64,000 nucleotides of DNA from an uncultured Candidatus Melainabacteria bacterium (GCA_934757245.1 CAKVLH010000004.1:1-64000); one strand, 5' to 3'. Counted from the stretch's first letter, positions 44,314-52,833 are shown. The notes: generated by a model not told the origin, from the letters alone. A program made the numbers and translations.

Positions 44314-45921
44314 CTAACCTCCCAAATTCATAAGAACATCAAGACAGTTGTTACAAGTGTTGAAAACTTGTGCGGCTGCTTGATATGCTGTTTGATACTT
44401 AACTAAGTCTACTAATTCTTCATTTAAATCAACGCCTGTTGAATCTTTAATTTTACTTTCAATTGACTGAACAACCTGATCTTGTGTATCCGCCAATGAT
44501 TTTATATTACTTCCTGCAGAAGCTACTTTGCCGACTAAAGCTGTATAGAATTCTTCAATAGAAGTATTGTTTAAATCAGCATTTTTAGCATTTCTTGTAG
44601 CAATCATACTTTCAACGTTTTGCGCGTTACCCACAGCATTTTCATCAAAATTTGCAGCATTATCAAAATATGCGCAAGAAAGCTTCCAACAGCCGTCTTC
44701 TGTTAAAAGAGCAGAATTTATTTGAAGATTTCCGGCAGTAATTCCTGTTGCTGTTTTTCCATCAGGCCCTACAAAAATTAAATTGTCCGCATCAGTAGCC
44801 TTTAATTTGCTTGTGTCATTAGGGTCAATACAATAAGCGCCGTTTCTTGTATTCAAATCATTGAACACATTTGCAATAGTTTGCGCAAGTTTGTTCAAAC
44901 CATTCATTACAGTACCTGCATTAATCCCGTTTTCGCCATTGCCTGTATCAGTTGCGAAGTGAAGCAAACCGCCTAATGTACCTGATGTAATGTCTGCGTT
45001 AGCATTTGCACTTATAACTTCTTTTGTTTCAGGATTAACAATACTAATTACTGCATTTTCACCTTTCCAATCATCAGGATAAGTGATTGGAGGATTTTGT
45101 TTATCACAATATGATGTTGCGGTTTCAATTTCCAATTTTCCTGTAACCTTAGCGCACTCAACAACAGAATTACCGCCAATATAAACATTAACAGCGCCGT
45201 TATGTTTTTCTTCTACAGTAATATCACTGAATTTTGCTATATCATTCAAAATCAAATCACGTTTATCAAGCAAGTTGTTTGCTTCAAGCGTCCCTGTTTG
45301 AGTTGAAATTAAAGCCTTGTTTACTGCTGCAAGTTCTTCCAGCTTATTGTTAAAAGCTGAATATTGAACGTAGATTTTTGAATTTTTCAAGCTTTCTATT
45401 GACTCACCATCACCCAATGCCTCAGATGTGTTTTGCTGAAGTTGTGTATATTTGCCGTTCAAAACAGAAGTCAAAGTTTTTGCTGTTTCAATAAAATTTG
45501 TTCTTGCAGTTGAATCAGCAGGATATTTATTCAAATTGTTTAATGCTTCATAAAACTTTGAAAGTTGAGCATCGATACCTGTTCCTTCCAAGTCATTAAG
45601 AATACTTGATAAATCACCTAAACCGTCAAGTTGAGCGTTTAATTTTGCTTGTTCAGAAAGTTGCGTGCGATAGTAATTGTTAAGAAATTCATCATTGTAA
45701 CGCATAATATTTGCGATTTTTACACCACCATTTGCGCGTACCTGATTGTTAACATTATTACCGATTGCACCGGCTATGTTACGAGTTTCAAGGTTAGCAC
45801 GTTGTTTATGATATCCATCAGTATTCATATTCGCAACGTTATGCGAAACAACGCTAATCGCTTTTTCGTTTACCGAAAGCGTGTTACCTGTCATATTTAG
45901 TGCTGATAATAAGCTAACCAT
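44314..45921 (-). CDS. flgK: Flagellar hook-associated protein 1
   Basis: A 535-residue FlgK. The N-terminus has SVNEKAISVVSHNVANMNTD and the C-terminus DLNEELVDLVKYQTAYQAAA, both typical of the rod/hook/HAP family. GAGGT precedes the ATG. It links hook and filament. A chaperone-like FlgN gene lies 73 bp upstream, the usual partner arrangement. Confidence 0.95.
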   Translation of the reverse strand: MVSLLSALNMTGNTLSVNEKAISVVSHNVANMNTDGYHKQRANLETRNIAGAIGNNVNNQVRANGGVKIANIMRYNDEFLNNYYRTQLSEQAKLNAQLDGLGDLSSILNDLEGTGIDAQLSKFYEALNNLNKYPADSTARTNFIETAKTLTSVLNGKYTQLQQNTSEALGDGESIESLKNSKIYVQYSAFNNKLEELAAVNKALISTQTGTLEANNLLDKRDLILNDIAKFSDITVEEKHNGAVNVYIGGNSVVECAKVTGKLEIETATSYCDKQNPPITYPDDWKGENAVISIVNPETKEVISANANADITSGTLGGLLHFATDTGNGENGINAGTVMNGLNKLAQTIANVFNDLNTRNGAYCIDPNDTSKLKATDADNLIFVGPDGKTATGITAGNLQINSALLTEDGCWKLSCAYFDNAANFDENAVGNAQNVESMIATRNAKNADLNNTSIEEFYTALVGKVASAGSNIKSLADTQDQVVQSIESKIKDSTGVDLNEELVDLVKYQTAYQAAAQVFNTCNNCLDVLMNLGG

Positions 45922-45994
45922 TGTTGTACCTCATATCCTATTTTTTCAATGCAAATAATTTGAAACTTTTTATGCGTATGCATACAAAAGTTCA

Positions 45995-46489
45995 TCATAT
46001 TTCTTCGTTTATTGTCCACATGTCAACATCATGTGTGTCTGTTTTTCCTGCTCCATTATAAAAACATCCTTGAGGAGCAAAAGCATTTATAACTGTTTCC
46101 AACATCTTGTTAGAAATTATAATGCCATGTTTTAATAGTTCCACATTTTGATTATTTAATAACGTTAATTCTGAAATTAATTTACAAATCTTAACTTTCT
46201 TGTCTTTTAGAACTTCAACATATTCAGGCGCTTGTTCTTCTGCCTTTTCGATAAACCAAGACATATTTGCGTCTGACTTCCCAAGTTCCGCAGCAACATC
46301 CATTCTTTCGTTATTAAGTTTTGTTATTTGGTTATTAAGTGCCAAAATTTTGTTATCAAGAACACCCAAATCATCAGGCTTAGAACTTTTCAAGCTATCG
46401 CGTTTTTCTTCAAAAAACGCTTTAAGCTTAGTATAAGCCTTGATTTCATTATCCAGTATTTCGTTTAGTTTTTGGAATTGTATGTTCAT
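45995..46489 (-). CDS. flgN: FlgN-like flagellar export chaperone
   Basis: A 164-residue, all-helical protein with the FlgN layout (KLNEILDNEIKAYTKLKAFF, then a long coiled coil). It lies directly before flgK and flgL, the proteins FlgN keeps ready for export. Sequence similarity within this family is low, so the call rests on length, helicity and position. The ribosome binding site is weak (GAAAG), and the flanking palindromic element begins 13 bp before the ATG. Confidence 0.75.
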   Translation of the reverse strand: MNIQFQKLNEILDNEIKAYTKLKAFFEEKRDSLKSSKPDDLGVLDNKILALNNQITKLNNERMDVAAELGKSDANMSWFIEKAEEQAPEYVEVLKDKKVKICKLISELTLLNNQNVELLKHGIIISNKMLETVINAFAPQGCFYNGAGKTDTHDVDMWTINEEI

Positions 46490-46502
46490 AATTCTTTCGG
46501 AA

Positions 46503-46665
46503 GGGAATAGGGGAATAAGGTAATGAGGGAATAAGTGGTTTTAATTTTACCATTTGTATATTACGTTTGATTAACGCATTTGTATTAAAAATATTTCTTA
46601 AATCTCTTATTCCCTTATTACCCTATTACCCTATTACCCTATTACCTTATTACCTTATTACCTTA
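46503..46665. repeat. GGTAATA-type palindromic element, copy C
   Basis: Longest copy. The right arm is expanded to six successive ATTACC(C/T)T units after TCTTATTCCCTTATTACCCT. It fills the space between flgH and flgN. The expansion suggests replication slippage. Confidence 0.9.
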
Positions 46666-46669
46666 GCTT

Positions 46670-47284
46670 TTAGAATAAGTATTTAATAAACCTATTAAAT
46701 ATTCCTTCGTTTTGGTTTCTAGATATTGCGCCTCTACCTGACAACGCGAATTGTAAGTTAGAAACATTGTAAGAATAGATTTCGCCATTTACGTTAAGCC
46801 AACGAGGATCGACCACACCCGTTATAATAAAATCCATTCTTTCATTGCCGTTTACTAATGTCTTTTTACCTTGTACTGCTAAATTTCCGTTAGGAAGTTG
46901 TTGTACAACCTGTACTGCGATTTTGTCGCCAAATGACATAGAACGACCGCCGGCAGCTGAGTTTGAAACCTCGTTAGAACCGCCGTAACCGTTTGAGCCT
47001 TTCAAAAATTTAAGTCCAAACCAGTCTTTTAAAAAATTTGTGAAAGAATCTTCTGTTGTAGAAGATTTTTCTGAAGAATATGTTAAATTATCACTAACAG
47101 TGATTTTTTCACTCATAATTATTGACAACAAATCCCCAATTTGGTGCGCTTGAACTCCGCCAAACAAAGAGCGAGGAACACCGGCATAGTTTTGACTTGC
47201 ACCAAGCGTAAACAAAGACTCTGCTTGCACACCCATTGTTGCAGTGGTTAAGATTAATGCTATTATTAGTATAACTTTTTTCAT
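46670..47284 (-). CDS. flgH: Flagellar L-ring protein, without a lipobox
   Basis: A 204-residue FlgH. Family motifs are GDLLSIIMSEKITVSDN, FGDKIAVQVVQQLPNGNLAV and MDFIITGVVDPRWLNVNGEI. It forms the outer-membrane ring of the basal body. The signal peptide ends GVQAES and there is no cysteine at the cleavage region, whereas enterobacterial FlgH is a lipoprotein. Here a signal peptidase I site is more likely. Confidence 0.93.
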   Translation of the reverse strand: MKKVILIIALILTTATMGVQAESLFTLGASQNYAGVPRSLFGGVQAHQIGDLLSIIMSEKITVSDNLTYSSEKSSTTEDSFTNFLKDWFGLKFLKGSNGYGGSNEVSNSAAGGRSMSFGDKIAVQVVQQLPNGNLAVQGKKTLVNGNERMDFIITGVVDPRWLNVNGEIYSYNVSNLQFALSGRGAISRNQNEGIFNRFIKYLF

Positions 47285-47302
47285 TTGCTGTTCCTCTTTG
47301 AA

Positions 47303-47441
47303 GGTAATAGGGGAATAAGGTAATGAGGGAATAAGTGGTTTTAAACTTTTCTGTTTTTATATTACGTCTGATTAACGCATTTGTATTAAAAATATTTCTA
47401 AAATCTCTTATTCCCTTATTACCCTATTACCTTATTCCCTT
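47303..47441. repeat. GGTAATA-type palindromic element, copy D
   Basis: GGTAATAGGGGAATAAGGTA ... TCTTATTCCCTTATTACCCT, with the middle TTACGTCTGATTAACGCATT. Lies between flgH and the small gene at 47475, close to the flgH ribosome binding site. Confidence 0.9.
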
Positions 47442-47474
47442 TCTCAAAATTTCCCCAAATACTTACCAATTGCT

Positions 47475-47750
47475 CTAGCACAAAAATTCTGCTATCACAC
47501 TTCTACCATAAAGCAATCCGTACTTTATGTCATCATCCGAAATGTTGAATTCTCCAACAGTTTTTGCACATTCTCGTACATCATTTACATCAATTCTATC
47601 CAATAAAGATTTTGCAGATGCCGTTTCCGTACCGCGAGAAACTTCGATTTCTGAATTTTCCTCTTTTTGAGGTGCTAAATTTTTATTAGACTTAAACGCA
47701 CTTAATGCGCTAAATTGTTGTACTGAATTTGATTCTATTCTTGGTAACAT
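47475..47750 (-). CDS. Small flagellar-cluster protein, possible FlgM analogue
   Basis: A 91-residue protein. The first 50 residues look disordered (FSALSAFKSNKNLAPQKEEN). The C-terminal 40 form a helix pair (SLLDRIDVNDVRECAKTVG, then ISDDDIKYGLLYGRSVIAEF). FlgM anti-sigma factors have this size and a similar order/disorder layout, and this gene lies among rod and ring genes. I see no direct FlgM motif, so the assignment is tentative. AGGAG precedes the ATG. Confidence 0.6.
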   Translation of the reverse strand: MLPRIESNSVQQFSALSAFKSNKNLAPQKEENSEIEVSRGTETASAKSLLDRIDVNDVRECAKTVGEFNISDDDIKYGLLYGRSVIAEFLC

Positions 47751-47765
47751 TTTATCTCCTTTGAA

Positions 47766-47905
47766 GGTAATAGGGGAATAAGGTAATGAGGGAATAAGTG
47801 GTTTTAAACTTTGCTGTTTTTATATTACATTTGATTAACGCACTTTTATTAAAAATATTTCTTAAATCTCTTATTCCCTTATTACCCTATTACCTTATTA
47901 CCTTA
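47766..47905. repeat. GGTAATA-type palindromic element, copy E
   Basis: Same arms as copy D; the right end runs into the flgJ stop codon. The left end lies directly before the ribosome binding site of the gene at 47475. Confidence 0.9.
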
Positions 47906-48253
47906 GTTAACATATTTCTCCATCTGTCTATAAATCTGATCAGCAAAGCCAAAGCTTGTTCTCGGATTATTTGCGATATCTCTACCCATTTGTTGATAAA
48001 CAATAGGTTTAAAGGTATCTATGTAGTGCTGTTCTTGTCCGAACAGACCGTTTTCGTGGTCAACGGTTTTATCCATTTGTGAAAGCATTTTTGTAACAAA
48101 AATACTCTCGAATTCTGTTGCAACTTTTCTTAATTGCTCTTTATTATCGCCCGATTCTTTGATTCTGTTATACAAAACCTGATCAGCGTTCACAGTCTGC
48201 GCATTGTGCAAACCATTTTTTATTAAATCTATTGTAGGTGTTGAAAAGTCCAT
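47903..48253 (-). CDS. flgJ: Rod-binding protein FlgJ, N-terminal domain only
   Basis: About 116 residues with the FlgJ rod-binding signature LRKVATEFESIFVTKMLSQM and FGQEQHYIDTFKPIVYQQMG. The muramidase domain of enterobacterial FlgJ is absent; a separate lytic transglycosylase gene at the other end of the cluster probably supplies it. AAAGGAG lies five bases before the ATG at 48253. The frame stays open upstream into the palindromic element but that part is not used. Confidence 0.93.
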   Translation of the reverse strand: MDFSTPTIDLIKNGLHNAQTVNADQVLYNRIKESGDNKEQLRKVATEFESIFVTKMLSQMDKTVDHENGLFGQEQHYIDTFKPIVYQQMGRDIANNPRTSFGFADQIYRQMEKYVN

Positions 48254-48268
48254 TTTTACTCCTTTGAA

Positions 48269-48406
48269 GGTAATAGGGGAATAAGGTAATGAGGGAATAA
48301 GTGGTTTTAATTTTACCATTTATATAGTACGTTTAATTAACACATTTTTATTAAAAATATTTCTTAAATCTCTTATTCCCTTATTACCCTATTACCTTAT
48401 TCCCTT
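48269..48406. repeat. GGTAATA-type palindromic element, copy F
   Basis: GGTAATAGGGGAATAAGGTA ... TTATTACCCTATTACCTTAT. It fills the flgI-flgJ spacer from just after the flgI stop to just before the flgJ ribosome binding site. Confidence 0.9.
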
Positions 48407-48410
48407 TTTT

Positions 48411-49511
48411 CTAAATAATTACAAGTTCTGCTTGCAAGCTTCCTGACTTTTTCAATGCTTGCAAGATTGAGATTAGGTCAACCGGTGCTACGCCGATTGA
48501 ATTTAATGCCCTTACCAAATCATTCAGATTACTGTTAGCAGGCATTGTAACCAAACTTCCAGGTGCTTTATTTATTTGAATATCAGAGTTTTCAAATCCA
48601 ACAGTCGCACCGTTTGAAAAACCGTTTGGCTGTGAAACATCATTTGTTGTAGAAACAGTAACTGTAATATTGCCATGTGCAACCGCTGCAGGAAGAAGTT
48701 TAACATCCGCACCAATTACAACCGTACCTGTTCTTTCGTTTACAACAACTTTTGCAGGCTCTAATGTCGGCGCTACTTCCAAATTCTCAATAATTGATAA
48801 GAAAGAAACTCTGTCGTTCATAAATCGCGCAGGAATTTCTACTCTTACTGAGCTTCCGTCAATAGCTTTTGCCGGTGCTACTTGAGAAACTGTTTTTGCA
48901 ATTCTAGAAACAAGTGTATAGTCTGAACGATCAATAGAAAGTGTGATTGAATTTTCATCACCGATTTCTGTGTAGATATCACGTTCGATTATTGCACCAC
49001 CAGGGATTCTACCTGTTGTTGTGATTGCAGTTCTAGCTGATGAACCGCCCGCAATTTTATTGATACCACCTACTGAAAGAGGGCCTTGAGCAACTGCTAC
49101 TGCTTCACCGTTTGGTGCTTTCAGAATTGTTTGAACAAGTACACCACCTTCTAAGCTTTTACAGTCAGCCATTGCAGAAACTGTTACGTCAATTTTGTCG
49201 CCATTTTTAGAAAACGGAGGAACAGTAGCTGTAACAATTACCGCTGCTGATGCACCTTTTTGGATGTAGTTTTCTTGCTCGATTACTGTGCCTAAATTTC
49301 TTAGTAACATCTTGTTCGTAATTTGTGTTGAACGAGAGTTATCACCGGTTCCAGGAAGACCAACAACTACACCGTAACCAACAAGTTGGTTTTCTCTCAC
49401 TCCCTTAATATGCGTCAAATCCATAATACGAACCTTGGCGTTGATTGCCTGAGCAGGCATGCAACCAACTAACATAAATATTACTAATATTGTTGCTAAA
49501 ATTTTTTTCAT
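48411..49511 (-). CDS. flgI: Flagellar P-ring protein
   Basis: A 366-residue FlgI. Motifs include VRENQLVGYGVVVGLPGTGD and NLNDLVRALNSIGVAPVDLI. It builds the periplasmic ring around the rod. The signal peptide contains LVGC at residues 14-17, which fits a lipobox, followed by AQA that would fit signal peptidase I; normal FlgI is not a lipoprotein. AAAGGAG precedes the ATG. Confidence 0.95.
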   Translation of the reverse strand: MKKILATILVIFMLVGCMPAQAINAKVRIMDLTHIKGVRENQLVGYGVVVGLPGTGDNSRSTQITNKMLLRNLGTVIEQENYIQKGASAAVIVTATVPPFSKNGDKIDVTVSAMADCKSLEGGVLVQTILKAPNGEAVAVAQGPLSVGGINKIAGGSSARTAITTTGRIPGGAIIERDIYTEIGDENSITLSIDRSDYTLVSRIAKTVSQVAPAKAIDGSSVRVEIPARFMNDRVSFLSIIENLEVAPTLEPAKVVVNERTGTVVIGADVKLLPAAVAHGNITVTVSTTNDVSQPNGFSNGATVGFENSDIQINKAPGSLVTMPANSNLNDLVRALNSIGVAPVDLISILQALKKSGSLQAELVII

Positions 49512-49525
49512 TATTCTCCTTTGAA

Positions 49526-49664
49526 GGTAATAGGGGAATAAGGTAATGAGGGAATAAGTGGTTTTAATTTTACCATTTGTATATTACGTTTGATTAACGC
49601 ATTTGTATTAAAAATATTTCTTAAATCTCTTATTCCCTTATTACCCTATTACCTTATTCCCTTT
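49526..49664. repeat. GGTAATA-type palindromic element, copy G
   Basis: Nearly identical to copies C and F, with the middle TTACGTTTGATTAACGCATT. Lies between flgA and flgI. Confidence 0.9.
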
Positions 49665-49682
49665 AAAACCTCTGAGTGGTTG

Positions 49683-50405
49683 CTAAATCGCCACCAAAAC
49701 TCTATTCTCCCCAATTACCTTCCCATTGTAAACCTTCTTATAATTTTTGTTTTCAACGTTAATGTAATCACCTGTCATACCGTCTGCCATCGCAGTTCCG
49801 TCGATTGTAACCATCACATCCCCATTAGATACAAAGAAAATTCTAACTTCGCCGTTTCTTTGTACGTCAGGACGCATTTTTACAAATCTTTTGTCTATCA
49901 CTTCTCCCTTTTGAAATGCTTTTTTAGTTGTCATTTCTTTAGATAGCATTTTTTCAGGAAGTACGTAATCCATTTTCATAGAAACATCAACTTTTTTAAC
50001 CGTTGTGCATTCTCTTGTAATTGCCTGTTCTCTATCAATTGTATCGTTTGCTACAAGCACGTTTTGATAAACGCTTGTTTGTACAGGCAAGTTTAAAGTC
50101 TTAATAAAAGCGTTGTTTACATAAACATCAACTCTTTTGATATCGCGTGGCATAATTTTATCACCACCAGAAACAACTTTGTATGAAACTTTTCCATCTG
50201 GAAGTTGAAGTTGAGCAAACGGAGTTGCTGAAACCTTAACCTCAACATCGCCATTAATCATTTTGCTGTAATTAGTTTCCAAAACCTTAGCAACAGAAGC
50301 TTTAACGTCAGCAGATGCAATCATTTGTGCTTCTACTGAAGGAATCGTCAATAAGAACAAAGGTAATAAGGCAATAAGGGAATAAGTGGTATTAGCCTTA
50401 TTCAT
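49683..50405 (-). CDS. flgA: P-ring assembly protein FlgA with repeat-encoded signal peptide
   Basis: About 240 residues. The SAF-type C-terminal half contains KAFQKGEVIDKRFVKMRPDV and NGDVMVTIDGTAMADGMTGD. FlgA is a periplasmic helper for FlgI ring assembly. The signal peptide core NTTYSLIALLPLFLLTIP is largely encoded by the left arm of palindromic element H (50362-50393). No ribosome binding site is seen before the ATG at 50405. A TTG at 50447 preceded by AGAGG, also inside the element, is an alternative start. Confidence 0.88.
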   Translation of the reverse strand: MNKANTTYSLIALLPLFLLTIPSVEAQMIASADVKASVAKVLETNYSKMINGDVEVKVSATPFAQLQLPDGKVSYKVVSGGDKIMPRDIKRVDVYVNNAFIKTLNLPVQTSVYQNVLVANDTIDREQAITRECTTVKKVDVSMKMDYVLPEKMLSKEMTTKKAFQKGEVIDKRFVKMRPDVQRNGEVRIFFVSNGDVMVTIDGTAMADGMTGDYINVENKNYKKVYNGKVIGENRVLVAI

Positions 50406-50492
50406 ATTAAAAATGCGTTTTATTAAACTATTTACATTATTAGTCAATTTTAAAACCTCTTATTCCCTTATTGCCTTATTGCCCTATTCCCT
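50362..50492. repeat. GGTAATA-type palindromic element, copy H, overlapping flgA
   Basis: GGTAATAAGGCAATAAGGGA at the left, TCTTATTCCCTTATTGCCTT at the right. It begins inside the flgA coding region (codons 5-15) and extends upstream to the flgG stop. A G/C change (GCAATA) occurs in both arms, so the arms change together. Confidence 0.92.
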
Positions 50493-50500
50493 TAAAAATC

Positions 50501-51286
50501 CTAGCTCATCTGATTCGTCAACTGCAATATACTACTTGACGCGTTGATTATTTTTGAATTTGATTCAAATGCTCTTTCTGCCTTAATCAAGCCTACAAGT
50601 TCATCTACGATTTGAACGTTTGAACCTTCCAACATACATTGTTGAATCAAACCTAAACCGTTTTGCCCCGGAGTATCTTGTACAGGGTTACCAGATGCTT
50701 GAGTTTCTTTGTACAAATTGTGTCCGATTGACAACAATCCTGATGGGTTTTGGAATTTAACTAACTGCAAAGAACCAACGATTGATTGTTGCGTTTGCCC
50801 CGGAAGTGTTACAGAAATATTACCGTCTTGTGTGATTGTAATTTCTGTTGCGTCACGAGGAATTGAAACAGAAGGCTGAATTAGTAAACCATCGTTTGTA
50901 CACAACTGACCTAAAGAATCTACTTGTAAACAACCGTCACGAGTGTATGCTAATGAGCCGTCTTCTTTCATAACTTGTAAAAAACCTTCACCTTCGATTT
51001 CAATATCAAGTTGACGACCTGTAGAAATCGCAACACCTTGAGTGAAAACACGAGTTGTTGCAGCTGTTTTAACACCTAATCCGATTTCGATACCAACAGG
51101 TTGATAAGTACCTTGGTTCATCAATGCCCCAGGAGTTCTAACGGCTTGTGATAACAAGTCTTGAAACTCAATACGAGATTGTTTAAACGCAGTGGTATTA
51201 ACGTTCGCTACGTTGTTTGCGATAACGTCAAGATAGTTTTGTTGTGCTATCATACCTGTTGCTGCTGTTGTTAGTGCTCTTAACAT
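50501..51286 (-). CDS. flgG: Distal rod protein
   Basis: A 261-residue FlgG. N-terminus TAATGMIAQQNYLDVIANNV followed by NTTAFKQSRIEFQDLLSQ, C-terminus GSNVQIVDELVGLIKAERAF. Length is that of E. coli FlgG. It forms the distal rod through the P and L rings encoded just downstream. GAGGAC precedes the ATG. Confidence 0.96.
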   Translation of the reverse strand: MLRALTTAATGMIAQQNYLDVIANNVANVNTTAFKQSRIEFQDLLSQAVRTPGALMNQGTYQPVGIEIGLGVKTAATTRVFTQGVAISTGRQLDIEIEGEGFLQVMKEDGSLAYTRDGCLQVDSLGQLCTNDGLLIQPSVSIPRDATEITITQDGNISVTLPGQTQQSIVGSLQLVKFQNPSGLLSIGHNLYKETQASGNPVQDTPGQNGLGLIQQCMLEGSNVQIVDELVGLIKAERAFESNSKIINASSSILQLTNQMS

Positions 51287-51322
51287 TTTTATTTGTCCTC
51301 TTTAAGTCTGGTTTTCTTTCAA

Positions 51323-51452
51323 GTGAATAAGTGAATGAGTGAATAGGTGAATAAGTTCGTTTTAAATTTTCTTATTTTGTACTGTGTTCAGTGAACGAAT
51401 TTATCTTTAACAATTCCTAAAATGAACTTATTCACCTATTCACTTATTCACT
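51323..51452. repeat. Variant palindromic element, copy I
   Basis: Same plan as copies A-H but with GTGAATAA units: GTGAATAAGTGAATGAGTGA at the left and TTATTCACCTATTCACTTAT at the right, with a different middle (GTGTTCAGTGAACG). Lies between flgG and flgF. It looks like a sister family. Confidence 0.85.
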
Positions 51453-51453
51453 T

Positions 51454-52281
51454 TTAAGCTGTTCGTATCCTTCCCACCGAAACTGCCGTAGTCAGCATAT
51501 CGCTGTTTGTACTTACAAGTTTTGTTAAACTTTCGTAATTTCTCGTGGTATTAATCGTGTTAATCATTTCCTTAATTACATTTGAGTTAGAAAGTTCTAA
51601 CATTCCTTGTTGTACCGTAAATTTTTCAGAACGCAATTCCGGATTATTTACTGTATCACGCGGAATAAATTTTGCATCACCAACTTCAAACAAATCGTCT
51701 TTGTCTGAAAAATCCCACACCCCAATTGTTTGAAGCGGAATTTTTTGGTTATAAGAATTGATTTCGATGTTACCGTTTTCGGCAATAACGATATCTTTTC
51801 TATCTCTGAAAACTGTTTCATCTTCCATATCTTCTGGAAGCATTCTAATTCTTCTGTTGTTAACATCCAAAACATATTCGCCTTGTTTTGTCTTTAACCA
51901 ATAACCTCTATCTACAACAAAAGAACCGTTACGTGTATATGACACATTACCGTTGTCATCTTGAATTTTGAAGAAACCATCGCCTTCAATTGCTACATCA
52001 TAAGGGTTTGAAGTTTTTGTCAAAGCTCCTTGTGAAAAATCGTGTGTATATTGCATGCTCTGACTTCCACAGCTGATATTTCCTAAATATCTGTTTGAAT
52101 CATTTCTCAAAATTGAACCCTCTTGAGAATACACTGCAGATTGCATAACATCTTTGAAACGCAAGGCACCTTTTTTGTAACCTACCGTATTTACGTTTGC
52201 AAGGTTGTTTGCAGTATTGTCGTTCATATCCATAAGAGCAAGCATACCATTTGCAGCTGATTCAAAACTTCTTACTAGCAT
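51454..52281 (-). CDS. flgF: Proximal rod protein FlgF
   Basis: A 275-residue rod/hook-family protein. N-terminus ESAANGMLALMDMNDNTANN with NTVGYKKGALRFKDVM, C-terminus ELSNSNVIKEMINTINTTRN. Position before flgG and the FlgF-type start support flgF. AAAGGAG precedes the ATG; the gene starts 3 bp after the transglycosylase stop. Confidence 0.88.
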   Translation of the reverse strand: MLVRSFESAANGMLALMDMNDNTANNLANVNTVGYKKGALRFKDVMQSAVYSQEGSILRNDSNRYLGNISCGSQSMQYTHDFSQGALTKTSNPYDVAIEGDGFFKIQDDNGNVSYTRNGSFVVDRGYWLKTKQGEYVLDVNNRRIRMLPEDMEDETVFRDRKDIVIAENGNIEINSYNQKIPLQTIGVWDFSDKDDLFEVGDAKFIPRDTVNNPELRSEKFTVQQGMLELSNSNVIKEMINTINTTRNYESLTKLVSTNSDMLTTAVSVGRIRTA

Positions 52282-52284
52282 TTG

Positions 52285-52833
52285 TTAGTTCGCTCCTTTC
52301 ATTTTGTCATAATTGCTAAGAACACTCTTAACATAATTTTGCGTTTCCATATAAGGTGGAATTCCACCGTACTTCTTAACCGCATTCGGGCCGGCGTTAT
52401 AAGCCGCTAAAGCTAAAGATTTGTTGTTATCAAATCTATCCATAAGCCCTTTTAGGTACTTTGTTCCACCCATAATGTTTTGTTCAGCGTCATAAGCATT
52501 TGTAACACCCAAACCTTGAGCTGTCCCCGGCATTAATTGCATTAAGCCCATTGCGCCGCAGCTTGAAGTTGCTTGAGGATTAAATCCTGATTCTTGCTTA
52601 ACTACAGCTTTTACGAAGTCTGAATCAAGACCGTTTTTTTCTGCGTATTTTTCGATTAAGTCATTGATTTCACTTCTTGATGTGTCTGTTGGGTTAGATT
52701 TATGAGCAATAGAAGAGTCGAGGATTTTTTGAAAATCTTCGTCAGGTTTTGCTCCATAAGACATAAGTGATTGAAACTGATTTTCAATCATGTTTATACG
52801 TTGTAATGTTACGTCCAAGCTTGTAAGATTCAC
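52285..52833 (-). CDS. Lytic transglycosylase (SLT domain)
   Basis: A 182-residue protein. The SLT catalytic domain occupies the last 120 residues with VKQESGFNPQATSSCGAMG (catalytic Glu), LMQLMPGTAQGLGV and ALAAYNAGPNAVKKYGGIPP. The start is GTG with GAGAGG upstream. There is no signal peptide, so it may be exported by the flagellar system. It probably opens peptidoglycan for the rod, replacing the missing FlgJ muramidase domain. First gene of the flagellar cluster. Confidence 0.9.
   Translation of the reverse strand: MNLTSLDVTLQRINMIENQFQSLMSYGAKPDEDFQKILDSSIAHKSNPTDTSRSEINDLIEKYAEKNGLDSDFVKAVVKQESGFNPQATSSCGAMGLMQLMPGTAQGLGVTNAYDAEQNIMGGTKYLKGLMDRFDNNKSLALAAYNAGPNAVKKYGGIPPYMETQNYVKSVLSNYDKMKGAN

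Noticed and set aside
49590..49946. A 118-residue plus-strand protein at the flgA-flgI spacer
   Set aside because: It is made of the palindromic element and flgA antisense; the same peptide start recurs at other copies of the element.
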